From assembly GCA_031002005.1 (NCBI GenBank), contig CM061920.1, positions 53,794,610 to 53,858,609 of the forward strand: DNA of 64,000 bases, in the 5' to 3' direction. The notes beneath the pieces were generated by a model. That model was not told the DNA's origin and ran no database searches. It saw only the letters and a program-made list of their open reading frames with translations. Shown here piece after piece: positions 54,795-64,000 of the stretch (positions are counted from its first letter, which is position 1; each line of letters starts with the position of its first letter). The translations under genes were made by a program, and so were the position numbers. The DNA comes from Vandiemenella viatica. Taxonomy: Eukaryota > Arthropoda > Insecta > Orthoptera > Morabidae.

Positions 54795-56813
54795 TCATAT
54801 ATATTATTTCTATAAGGTATTTTTTTGTCACAAGCCTATATCTTCCTTCATACTTAACCGAAATCAATGAATGAGGTGTCATTTTAAAGCTTATGGTCTC
54901 CACTTGGGTTAAATCGTATTTTAAGCAAGAAAGTTTTCGGAATTCGACCCTTAAAGGGCAAAAATGTAATTTTTTCTATAATGCTGTTTTCTGTGTTACG
55001 AGTCAGTTATCTCCCTGGATATCTATCTGAAACCGTTTTATGAAGTATCGTTTTAAAGATTAAGATCTCCGCTTTAGTGACGTCATATATTAAGCCAGAA
55101 AGTTTTCGGAATTCGTCCCTTAAAGGGCAAAAGTATCAATATTTTTGCAATGCGTTTTTGTGTCACGAGCGATTTATCTCCCTTAATATCTAACCGATAT
55201 AGATAAATGAGGTATCATATTAAAGAATAAGGTCTCCGCCATGGTAACATTATATTTTAAGAAAGGAATTTTTTGTAATTCGACCCTTATAGGGCAAAAA
55301 TGTCACTTTTTCTAAAATCCGTTTTTTGTTTCTCGAGCCATTTATCTCCCTGGATATCTAACCAAAATCGATAAATGAGGTAGGATTATGAGGAGTATTG
55401 TCTCGGCTTTGTGACATCATATTTTAAGAAAGAATGTGTTTGGAATTCAACCCTTAAAGGGAAAAAGTATCAATTTTTCTATAACGCATTTTTGTGTCAC
55501 AAGCGATTTATCTCCCTTAATATGTAACCGATATAGATAAATGAGGTATCATATTAAAGAATAAGGTCTCCGCCATGGTAACATTATATTTTAAGAAAGG
55601 AATTTTTCGTAATTCGACCCTTATAGGGCAAAAATGTCACTTTTTCTAAAATGCGTTTTTTGTATCTCAAGCCATTTATCTCCCTAGATATCTAACCAAA
55701 ATCGATAAATGAGGTAGGATTATGAGGAGTAACGTCTTAGCTTCGTGACATCATATTTTAAGAAAGAATGTTTTTGGAATTCAACCCTTAAAGGAAAAAA
55801 GTATAAATTTTTCTATTACCGATTTTTGTGTCACGGGCGATTTATCTCCCTTGATATCTAACCGATATAGATAAATGAGGTATCATATTAAACAATAAGG
55901 TCTCCGCCGCGGTAACATTATATTTTAACAAAGGAATTTTTCGTAATTCGATCCTTAAAAGGCAAAAATGTCAATTTTTCTAAAATGCGTTTTTTGTATC
56001 TCGAGCCATTTATCTCCCTGGATATCTAACCAAAATCGATAAATGAAGTAGAAATATAAGGAGTAATGTGTCAGCTTTGTGAAATCATATTTTAAGAAAG
56101 AATGTTTTTGGAATTCAACCGTTAAAGGAAAAAAGTATAAATTTTTCTATAACCGATTTTTGTGTCACGAGCGATTTATCTCCCTTGATATCTAACCGAT
56201 ATAGATAAATGAGGTATCATATTAAAGAATAAGGTCTCCGCCGTGGTAACATTATAGTTTAAGAAAGGAATTTTTCGTAATTCGACCCATAAAAGGCAAA
56301 AAAGTCAATTTTTCTAAAATGCGTTTTTTGTGTCTCGAGCCACTTATCTCCCTTGATATCTATCCAAAATCGATAAATCAAGTACGATTGTGAGGAATAA
56401 TGTCTCAGCTTTGCTGACATCATATTTTAAGGAAGAAGTGTTTGGAATTCAACTATTAAAGGGAAAAAGTATAAATTGTTCTACAACGTATTTTTGTGTC
56501 ACGAGCCTTATATTTCCCTTGATATCTAATCGATATAGATAAATGACATATCGTATTAAAGACTAAGGTTTCCGCCGTGGTAACATTATATTCTAAGAAA
56601 GGAATTTTTCGTAATTCGACCCATAAAGCGCAAAAATGTCAATATTTCTAAAATACGTTTTTTGTGTTTCGAGCCATTTATCTCCCTGGATTTTTAACCA
56701 AAATTGATAAATGAAGTAGGAGTATGAAGAGTAATGACTGAACTTGGTGACATTATATTCAACCCCACTATTCATCGCATTTTATTCGCGAAATTTTCGC
56801 ACGGGTCGTCTAG
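54795..56813 (+). mobile_element. Helitron (2019 bp) made mostly of satellite DNA
   Basis: It begins TCATATATATTATTTC after A (54794) and ends GCGAAATTTTCGC, nine bases, CTAG (56810-56813) before T. These are Helitron ends and an A/T target. Removing it joins the two parts of the CR1-like LINE in frame (GIIKQL then KHLKW), so both borders are supported to the base. No Rep/helicase gene. About 1.9 kb is a tandem satellite, annotated separately. Confidence 0.88.
54830..56757 (+). repeat. 167-bp satellite in alternating dimers, about 12 monomers
   Basis: TTATCTCCCT recurs near 55010, 55166, 55342, 55506, 55675, 55840, 56007, 56174, 56343, 56510 (altered) and 56677, a spacing of about 167 bp. 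Monomers alternate between a CTGGATATCTAACCAAAATC type and a CTTGATATCTAACCGATATAG type, giving a dimer of about 334 bp. The first two units are the most diverged. Shared blocks are ATTTTAAGAAAG, GGAATTC and TTAAAGGGCAAAA. Confidence 0.9.
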
Positions 56814-57255
56814 TTGCTTTATAATACCTACACTATCAATTTGTACCGGATCCATCTCTAATCCTACATGCCGTGGAAAAGCGGGAACGTTTTCCATGAT
56901 TTTGTCAGTGAAAGAATGTTTAAATTCTGTGTTAAATATGGTTACCTTGTGGCGGCTGTCGTCAACTTCCCGACCGTCTTGTAGTAGAACTGACATATTG
57001 TTGCCACTACCAGTAACTTTTTATTACATACGACCAAAATTTCTTTGGGTTTCGCTGAGGCTCTTGGAAAGTGAATTGCAACGAAATTCATTAAAAGCCT
57101 CGCGCATCGCATTCTTGACATGTCATTTTGTGTCAGCTAACTTTTCTAAATCATCCCTATTCGTCGTCCTTGTTGAGCGTGCATGTATCTTCCTGTGCTT
57201 TTTAAGTAGCCTTTTAAGTTCACGTGTATACCACGGGGGATCATTCCCTTACCCG
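56814..57255 (-). pseudogene. CR1-like LINE, N-terminal linker part
   Basis: Reverse strand: PPWYTRELKRLLKKHRKIHA, RDDLEKLADTK, stop, HVKNAMREAFNEFRCNSLSK, then VLLQDGREVDDSRHKVTIFN, TEFKHSFTDKIMENVPAF and VQIDSVGIIKQL up to the Helitron. This is the stretch between endonuclease and reverse transcriptase in CR1/Jockey-type proteins (PPW..E...L...). The endonuclease itself is missing; the element is 5'-truncated at about 57255. Confidence 0.82.
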
Positions 57256-57781
57256 CGTCTTACCCCGCGTCGTGCGGGGGCGGGGAAATGTTGGCGAATA
57301 TAGTTTTTCCTACCAAGCTATCTCTCAAGCGCCATTTACTCTGTTGTCCTCCGTGACGTAGATTTTGAGCAGTAGTCGTTTCCAAATGCACAGTGTTCAT
57401 GTAGCTGTGATGTTACCGCAAGTCATAATGCAGAATGAAGTGAGAGTCGTGCAGCGGCCCGCGGTCAGTTCTCACACGTGCTGAACCAGTCCCGTGCAGG
57501 GCAATACTCCCGGCTGGCCCCGCCGAAAAATTTCGAGGTCTCCGGTTCGAGGCCCGCTGGTGCCCTGGCGGGGGCCGCTGGTGGGCGAGCCGCCCGCGTC
57601 CCTCCATTTCTAGAACCAACTGCGGGGCCTCTAATTCTACTTCAGTTTCTTCAATTTAGTGAAAACATTAAAAACACAAAGGCGTGTACAGGCTGCATGA
57701 CGTTGATATTTGTGTGTATTGCTAGGTGTGAATTATTATAAAATTTAGCGATTGTTTCTGTTGTATTACGATATTAATTTA
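57256..57781. other. Unassigned; GC-rich 57430-57620
   Basis: A GC-rich stretch with GGTTCGAGGCCC (B-box-like) at about 57543. No gene or repeat family recognised. Confidence 0.35.
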
Positions 57782-57990
57782 ACGAGCGTGATGGGTGAGC
57801 AACAACGCTATGGCCTCGCATTCGGAAGGATGGGTGTTCGAATCCCCGTTCTGCCAACCAGATTTGGGTTTTCCGTGGTTTCCAGAAATCACTCCACGCG
57901 AATGCAGGGATGGTTCCTTTATAAGGCTGTGGTGAAATTCCTCCCGTTTCTATTCCTCAGTCCTTTCCTGCCTCTAATGACGCCTACGAT
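57782..57990 (+). repeat. SINE-A copy joined to a LINE-1 3' end
   Basis: ACGAGCGTGATGGGTGAGC, B box GTTCGAATCCCC, CCAGATTTGGGTTTTCCGTG, GAAATCACTCCACGCGAATG and CCTCTAATGACGCC. It passes without tail into LINE-1 sequence at about 57995. Confidence 0.85.
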
Positions 57991-57994
57991 AACC

Positions 57995-58255
57995 ATGACT
58001 ACAAACTAGCGCTCGATTTCATGCATAAGGGAATGGGAAAATTTTCTTTGTGGGTAAGGGTGTGAGGGATTGGGAACAAATTACCGGGTGAAGTGATGAA
58101 TAATTTACCAAAAACGCTTAAGGAGTTTAAAATTATAATTTGCAAAACGCAAAAGTAGATAGGGGAGGAATTGAAGAATATAAAAATAAAAAGGGGTAAA
58201 TAGATGACTAAGGGAATTGCCACCGGAGCGTGTGCCCCATCGCAATTAAATTAAA
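57995..58255 (+). pseudogene. LINE-1 3' end
   Basis: CTCGATTTCATGCATAAGGG, GGGTAAGGGTGTGAGGGATT, GATGAATAATTTACC and GCCACCGGAGCGTGTGCC, CATCGCAATTAAATTAAAAT. There is no catalytic motif. Confidence 0.72.
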
Positions 58256-58412
58256 ATAGCATCGGAATGCCCCTTAACAAACAGTAGTTAAGTAAACAGC
58301 GAGGAAAAAGAAAAGAAAAGAGAGAGATATTATTTAAGAGGCTCACAATCATGTTGCTAACATTCTCTGGGACGTATAAACGTGTTTAAAAGAAAAGTGC
58401 TTAATAATTTAA

Positions 58413-58648
58413 CCGAGCGTGGTGGTGTAACGGCTTGCGTTCTGGCCTCGCATTCGGGAGGACGGCGGTTCGAATCCCCGTCTGGGCATCCAGATTTGGG
58501 TTTTCCATGGTTTCCCAAATCATTCCAGGCAAATGCCGGGATGCTTCCTTCAAAAGGCCTTGACCGAATTCCTTCCCATTCCTCGCTCCCCATCCTTTCC
58601 CGTCTCTAAAGACCTCGCTGTTAGAGAGACGTTAAGCAGATAAAAAAA
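58413..58648 (+). repeat. SINE-A copy with A tail
   Basis: ACCGAGCGTGGTGGTGTAAC head, B box GGTTCGAATCCC, CCAGATTTGGGTTTTCCATG, CCCGTCTCTAAAGACCTCG, GAGACGTTAAGC and A(9). Very close to the copy at 6086. Confidence 0.9.
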
Positions 58649-58694
58649 AAATATTTACACAAAAAAATGAAGCAATTTAGAATTGAAATTCCTA

Positions 58695-58850
58695 ATCATT
58701 TTTCGTGGGATTTGCGGCTCGTTTACCTCGAGGTCATTAAGACAGGGCGAGGATTGGTGTCCAGGAACGGGAAGCCCATGGCATGATGGGGATTCGAACC
58801 AGCGTCCCGCCGAATGCCAGGTCCTAGCGTTGCCGATCGTCCACCACTCT
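58695..58850 (-). repeat. SINE-A copy with internal deletion
   Basis: Reverse complement: GGTGGACGATCGGCAACGC, B box GGTTCGAATCCCC, then directly CCCGTTCCTGGACACC and CTTAATGACCTCGAGG; the CCAGATTT body is missing. Confidence 0.7.
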
Positions 58851-60150
58851 GTTACTTTTCTGCTGTCATGATCCATGCAATATATAGTTCTCTTGAAATA
58901 ATGTATGCAATGTGCTAGCAGTATTAGGTGCGTATGACTTAAAAAGGATACGATGTAGTTTTATAGCGTTGATATCTAGGAAGAAAATTGAAAGTAGAAT
59001 CAGCGCATATCTCGTGAAACATTTGCTAACAGTTTTGTCTGGTACATACATATCTTGCCTTTCAATCCCAAACAATAAATGATTTTGTACCAGATCTATT
59101 CCTTTTCGGAAAGTGCTTTTAAAAAAAATAGTCTTTTGTGCATAGCTAAGCTTTCATCAAAGTATAGTCATTGGTGAGGCTGAAATGAATCAGTGCACGA
59201 TTTTAGAGATATAGTAATGATCTTTATCCGACCAGCAGTAACTTGTTTCACCTGCAATTAACTCTACGAACTGTTTGCAAACGAACGGCTGAATGTAGTC
59301 TATAATTTTTGATGATGTACTAATCTCTTTTGTAATTCTCGAATGCTAGGATGTAAATTAATTATTTTGTTGCATGAAACTTTGCCATTTTCATACTGTA
59401 TTATTGGTTCCTTCAGTGAGCTTTGTTTCTGAAGTGTTATGTACTGTATATTTGATCTTTTTTAAATATTCTGGAATTATCTTAATTTTTGTTAGTCGAA
59501 TCATTTAATCCATTCTGAAATTTACACTTTTCTTAATTTCCTGATAATGGCCTTACAGAAACCTAGATTTTTTTTACATTTAATTTCTCAAAGATATTAC
59601 CTAAACTTCAAATATGTTAACAGTTTAAGCAGATCCTTGGCGACGATATCAAGCACTGGTGTCCGTAATTCATCTCGTGGTCACCGCGTGCTGTGTTTAT
59701 AAGCAAAAGGTTAAACTATTGTTCCACAAACCCGAAAACACAGCTTACGATACTATTCCACATCTAGAGCTTCAAAAAACGATTTTTTTTAAAAAAGTAT
59801 GTGACCGTTATGTGTTTGTTGCTTGGAGTCCTGGAGCTGGACAGGATCCGTTAGGACCACCCAAGGTCCAGGATATGCCACCACCTGTGTCAACCCCCTA
59901 AGTTCCGGGAAATGTCGGCATCGAGTCTGCCCGCACTAATGCTCGTTCTCAGAAAGATTTTATCTTTCAAGGTTTTGCGAAGCTGCGAGATACCTGGGCC
60001 GATTCCCCAGTGGCCACAAATGCACCCTCTCCTACTTCACCGCAAACTGTACACCTTTGCTCCGTTTTCTTTTTTCACACCTGCTGTGTCCCTAAATCGT
60101 TCATCCAATCCCAAATATTCCATTTCACATATTATCATATGCCTGGCGGC
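58851..60150. other. Unassigned AT-rich sequence
   Basis: Chance frames of 80 and 102 residues at 59659-60220 show no domain. No repeat recognised. Confidence 0.4.
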
Positions 60151-61762
60151 TAGGGATTGCAATCCAGCAAAGCGGGATCCCGCATCATTAGACAGTCTGG
60201 CGGATCCCGCACAAAATTAAGTGGATCCGCAATCCGCAAAATCCGGCGGAAACGCGTGTCAGTCTGCGTGACTCGCTGCCCCCGTCTTTCTCTGTGGGAT
60301 ATTTTGCAATGTTTGCCTGTACCCCTCCAGTTGGCATTTCACTCATGTGAACAAACGTTTGTTTTTGTCAACCTTCGTCATTCGTAAGTAAATAAATACA
60401 CTTTTATGTATTCATCAAAACTTACTTTTGTTTCGAGTACACATTTCTGTAATTTGAGTTATGGTGCGTATTCAGTACGATTTCCCAACTATATAATTAT
60501 TTTTTAAGTGTCGCGCACGTTATCTGAACTACACGTTTACAACTATTTATTCACGGTTTCATTATTCCCATTTTCTGTATTTGCAGCTAAAGTAATTGTG
60601 AAAATTCCCTAATATGCGGCTGAAAATTTGAGTATTCGTTGATATGAAACTAATGTTATCGTAATTTTAACGATCGCTTACCTATTTATTTAACAGCTAT
60701 CAAAAGGAAATTGTATATCCTTTGTTGTTTTGGCCACTGCCTCAATGCGTTTCTTTGACGAAAGCCACCTGCTTACATGTGCCGCTCAGGCTTTCGATTA
60801 ATCCCTCTTCTCCTTGTTATTATTTCGACTAAATGTAAAAAAAGTTATAATTAAATTTTCACGGGTGTATCGACGAATTGTGTTGTAGGAACACCATACT
60901 TCGACGGCTGCCTCCGCTGTCTTCCTCACGTGTGAAATTTCGTGTGTTTGCAATGAAATCCGGAGATACAACCTATGAGGACTTCACTACTATCATTCGC
61001 CGAGAAAGTCTCCTTTCTTACTAAAAAAAATAATAATTTCCACTCTAAAAACGTCGTTACGCCACATAAGTAAATCTGAAATACATGATAGTTTACGTGA
61101 TGGTGAGTAGTTTCTTTTAATAATAGTGAATCAACTGTAATATCAATCAAGGAATCAGGAGATATAATAATGAATCACGCAAAAAAAGGCCAAGTCTCGT
61201 GCTTGTAGAGAGACAAAAAGTTATGAGATCATGTTCTGAGCCAAGTCTACACTTTACATAGTATATTCACTTCACTTTGTGAAATGGAATGCTTTTCTCG
61301 GTGTTATGGAAAGTTTATTTAGAATTTAAAAAAATAATAATAACTCTGGTAACTTGGCCACTAAGCAAACCATATTTTTAAACTTATGTGATGTATTGCA
61401 AGGCACATAATATGACCTAAGACTCAATATTTTCCATTTTTATTATTTATTTAAAAATTCGTTTAGATTAAAAAACAAAAATGTAAAATCTCGAAATACA
61501 CTTAAGACACGCTAAAAAGTTTTAATGTCATTTTGCCAATCAAAATATTGTTAACTGTTAATTTTTATCATTTAACATTAAAAATTATTTATTAATTCAA
61601 TTATTATTTAATTTATTAACGTTTTAAATAATATGTTTTAAATAAATGCGTTAAAAAACTGTTTGTACCAATCCCTCACGGATCCCGCGGGATCCCGCGG
61701 GATTGGCGCAAGTCCCGCGCGGATCCCGCGGGATTGAAAACACTGCGGGATTGCAATCCTTA
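60151..61762. mobile_element. Non-autonomous hAT element (1612 bp)
   Basis: A perfect 8-bp duplication CTGGCGGC lies at 60143-60150 and 61763-61770. The inverted tips are TAGGGATTGCAATCC and, in reverse complement, TAAGGATTGCAATCC. Both ends carry arrays of GGATCCCGC/GCGGGAT motifs (60170-60240, 61675-61750). The AT-rich middle has no transposase. It landed at the very start of SINE-E. Confidence 0.92.
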
Positions 61763-61985
61763 CTGGCGGCTGTGTAGCTCAGGCGGCAGAGCGTCTTACC
61801 ACGGCCTGGAAGACAGGAGTTCGATCCCCGACGAAGCGAGGATCTTCCCTCGAAACTGAACGTCCGGAACGGCACTGCAGACCCACTCAGCCTGCTGTCA
61901 AACGAGTACCCTGGAGGAAACTCCGCTGACTACGGCATGTTCACTCTAGTGCCTACGATCAGGAAATAGGAATACGGAGCTCTAC
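61763..61985 (+). repeat. SINE-E with tRNA-like head
   Basis: CTGTGTAGCTCAGGCGGCAG (A box) and GGAGTTCGATCCCCG (B box) with tRNA-like spacing, then a CGAGGATCTTCCCTCG hairpin and a CCTGGAGGAAACTCCGC body. There is no acceptor-stem pairing, so it is a SINE and not a tRNA gene. Only one copy is in the window. Confidence 0.6.
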
Positions 61986-63414
61986 ATACATCCACTAATT
62001 CTACGGGAATACGGCTTGAAAGCTGTGAAAACTCACTGCCTTACCATTTTTTACTAGCTAAAAACACGCTTTGTGGTGGCTCGCGAAGTTTTTTTTAATA
62101 AGAAATATTGTATGCTATTAAAGAAATTAAATAATAATAATTAGAATATAAATATTTAAACTTCACGAACTATTATTAAAAACCTTGTTTTTAATTTGTT
62201 GACAATAAATAATTGGGCACATTTATAGGAAGAGACATCTTTAAATAATTTTAAGAAAGAATTTAATTTGCATTTAATCATATACAAAATTTCTCATTTG
62301 AGTTTCTTGCTGACTTCTACACTTTAGTAGTGTCATTAGTGTAAGGAGAACGTTTGCCTAAAAAAAAAATTCTGAACTACGCACTCAACCTGCGTCCTAC
62401 GTAAGTGAAGAATAACAGAAAGTGTGTACTACAGTATATACCACGAACAAATGGGAGAATGCACCAGATGGCGGAACTGTTAGCATAGTAATTGAATTGC
62501 TTACAAACATTTAAACTTCATTTCTGTCCAGCAATTTTCTAAAGTTTCTCACTTGCTTTCACCTTCAAACATTTTTACGCTAGATACAGAACGTGTGACC
62601 ATATTGTAATGCATATTTACTGTGAAATTCTCTACCGGATAATGAATGCAATTTCTTGTAGAAACAATGACAGATACCGTACAGCCAATTACACCAACTG
62701 CGGACGCGTATTATTTTTCTGTTTTCAGTAGAGGAATTAAAGTTTTGCTTTAACGTTTCTGGACAGGGTATGCTAAAGCGTGGTTAGACGGGCAGAAAAT
62801 ATGCCTCGTGTATTGCACGCATATAAGACAGAAACTGCTCTTCTTGAAGAACATTGTCAAATGAAAATAATCCTCTTTTTCCACTTACCTCGATGTGAAT
62901 AATGTTATAAGTCTCGAATATTTTGAGCACAATTCGTCATTTCAGTTCATCAAAAAGTCATGACACACAGTTCGGTAGCAATATCACAGAGTACACGCAG
63001 TCCAGTGCTGGCTGGCTGATTGTCCAACATTTCCAAATATCAGAACTCCGGCAGACTTTGTCTACAGAGATGTAATTATCACGCAGTACTGGGCATTTGA
63101 GTTGACAGGAGAACAATACAGAAAAATACGTAATATTTTTATAAATATATGGTGATGAAAACAGCTTTCTTTGAGACTGTTCACAGAAAGAAGTTAGTTT
63201 AATCTATGGCTCGGTGTCATTTTGCGTGGAGTCACTATCACTGACGCTTTGAAATGCAGGCAGTATGTTTTACCCGTTAAACCATTTTCATTCCCTCAAT
63301 ATGGAGTGTTTTATTTTGTACATATAATTTAATTATTTAGTAAGGTTCTTTCAACAGTTCAGTTTGTGCCAAATTTGAGAAGGAAACAAAGCAAGAAGAT
63401 ACAACAGTATTAAT
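61986..63414. other. Unassigned AT-rich sequence
   Basis: No gene or repeat recognised. Confidence 0.4.
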
Positions 63415-63586
63415 GAAATGCTCTCGGGTAATTAGCCGAGTTAAGCAAGTGTTATCACTCGATATATCTTCGACAGAAGGTGGCGACAGTGAATATGATC
63501 GCAGAAATATCGTGTGATAACATTTGCTTAACCCGAGAGCATTTAATAAATTCTCAGAGCCATGAGAAACTGCGTTCTTATGTAGT
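63415..63586 (+). mobile_element. Palindromic short retroposon, copy 2 (172 bp)
   Basis: ACAGTATTAAT (11 bp) is exactly duplicated at 63404-63414 and 63587-63597. The arms TGCTCTCGGGTAATTAGCCG...ATAT and ATATCGTGTGATAACATTTG...CGAGAGCA are inverted with a few mismatches, and the right arm lacks about eleven bases. The tail TTCTCAGAGCCATGAGAAAC, TGCGTTCTTAT corresponds to the tail of the copy at 32624. Confidence 0.82.
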
Positions 63587-64000
63587 ACAGTATTAATCGA
63601 ATAATAATAAAGGACTGAAGCCATATTCTGGCAACCGTTCCAGCTTGATGCAGTGTGGGCAGGCCTCCAGGTCTTCCTGCTGGACCGTTCATCACAATGT
63701 GGCCAGTGGTTTGTATTCCACAATCTTCACAGGGCCTCTACTTATATGCTGTTGCGTTTCGCACTGCGTGTTCTATGTGAAACCTATTAATTTGAAACCA
63801 AAGTCGCCTAGGACGGTCGAGCTGTAGATCACAGGTCGTCGGATCTTTTATATGCCCACAAGTGTATGAGCTTTGGCTTCCCGCACCTTTCACTACTCTA
63901 CAGACCAGTTGCTATTCTTCAGCTTGACTGCTTCCGTACGGGCTGGTGTCCTTGATATTAACCGTGTACAAGACAGGTGGAAAACGTCACTATGGAGAGG
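63587..64000. other. Unassigned sequence
   Basis: Nothing recognised to the window end; short frames near 63645-63827 have no domain. Confidence 0.4.

Noticed and set aside
61763..61840. tRNA gene candidate
   Set aside because: A and B boxes are present but there is no acceptor-stem complement or plausible anticodon arm; read as a SINE head.

Overview
This window is transposon-packed, non-coding DNA from a eukaryote, almost certainly an arthropod and probably an insect with a large genome. I infer this from the mix of elements: a DD41D Tc1/mariner transposon, Jockey-, RTE- and CR1-like LINE fragments, PIF/Harbinger elements with a MADF-domain remnant, hAT elements, Helitrons, and about sixteen copies of one tRNA-headed SINE whose style (B box, then a CCAGATTTGGGTTTTCC-type body) recalls SINEs of Orthoptera and other Polyneoptera. 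The species is not determined. I found no convincing host gene, rRNA, functional tRNA gene, CRISPR array or prokaryotic signal. The tRNA-like segments are all SINE heads.

Layout. 1-15 kb: a PIF/Harbinger transposase tail (795-1262), Helitron relics, SINE-A copies (one split by a MITE), LINE-1 3' ends, an hAT MITE and a PIF MITE with exact target duplications. 15-20 kb: a Jockey reverse transcriptase fragment, a second Jockey C-terminus and a reverse-strand RNase H LINE. 21.5-23.6 kb: a 2.17-kb mariner with 273-bp inverted repeats and an uninterrupted 355-codon transposase, the only apparently intact protein gene here. 24.5-35 kb: an inverted-repeat element with a hammerhead-like motif, a Helitron (26849-29233) carrying a Mutator-type MITE, SINE-B copies, a LINE-K fragment broken by a short palindromic retroposon, and hAT and PIF MITEs. 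35-44 kb: an RTE 3' half, SINE-C, LINE-K, two LINE-R 3' ends and an hAT element with a LINE inside. 44-53 kb: an hAT-like relic, a deleted PIF element, a deleted mariner, SINE-A pair, LINE-K. 53-57 kb: a CR1-like LINE split by a 2.0-kb Helitron made mostly of a 167-bp satellite. 57-64 kb: SINE-A, LINE-1 end, a 1.6-kb hAT element, SINE-E and a second palindromic retroposon.

The elements do not form a pathway; the informative content is their nesting order. Insertions could be bounded by target-site duplications or an exact empty site for two palindromic retroposons, four hAT elements (a fifth is degenerate), three PIF elements, one MULE-like MITE, two mariners, two SINE-Bs and two Helitrons. 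Family labels SINE-A to -E and LINE-1, -K, -R are local names used only in this annotation. All similarities were judged by eye; no database search or alignment program was run.
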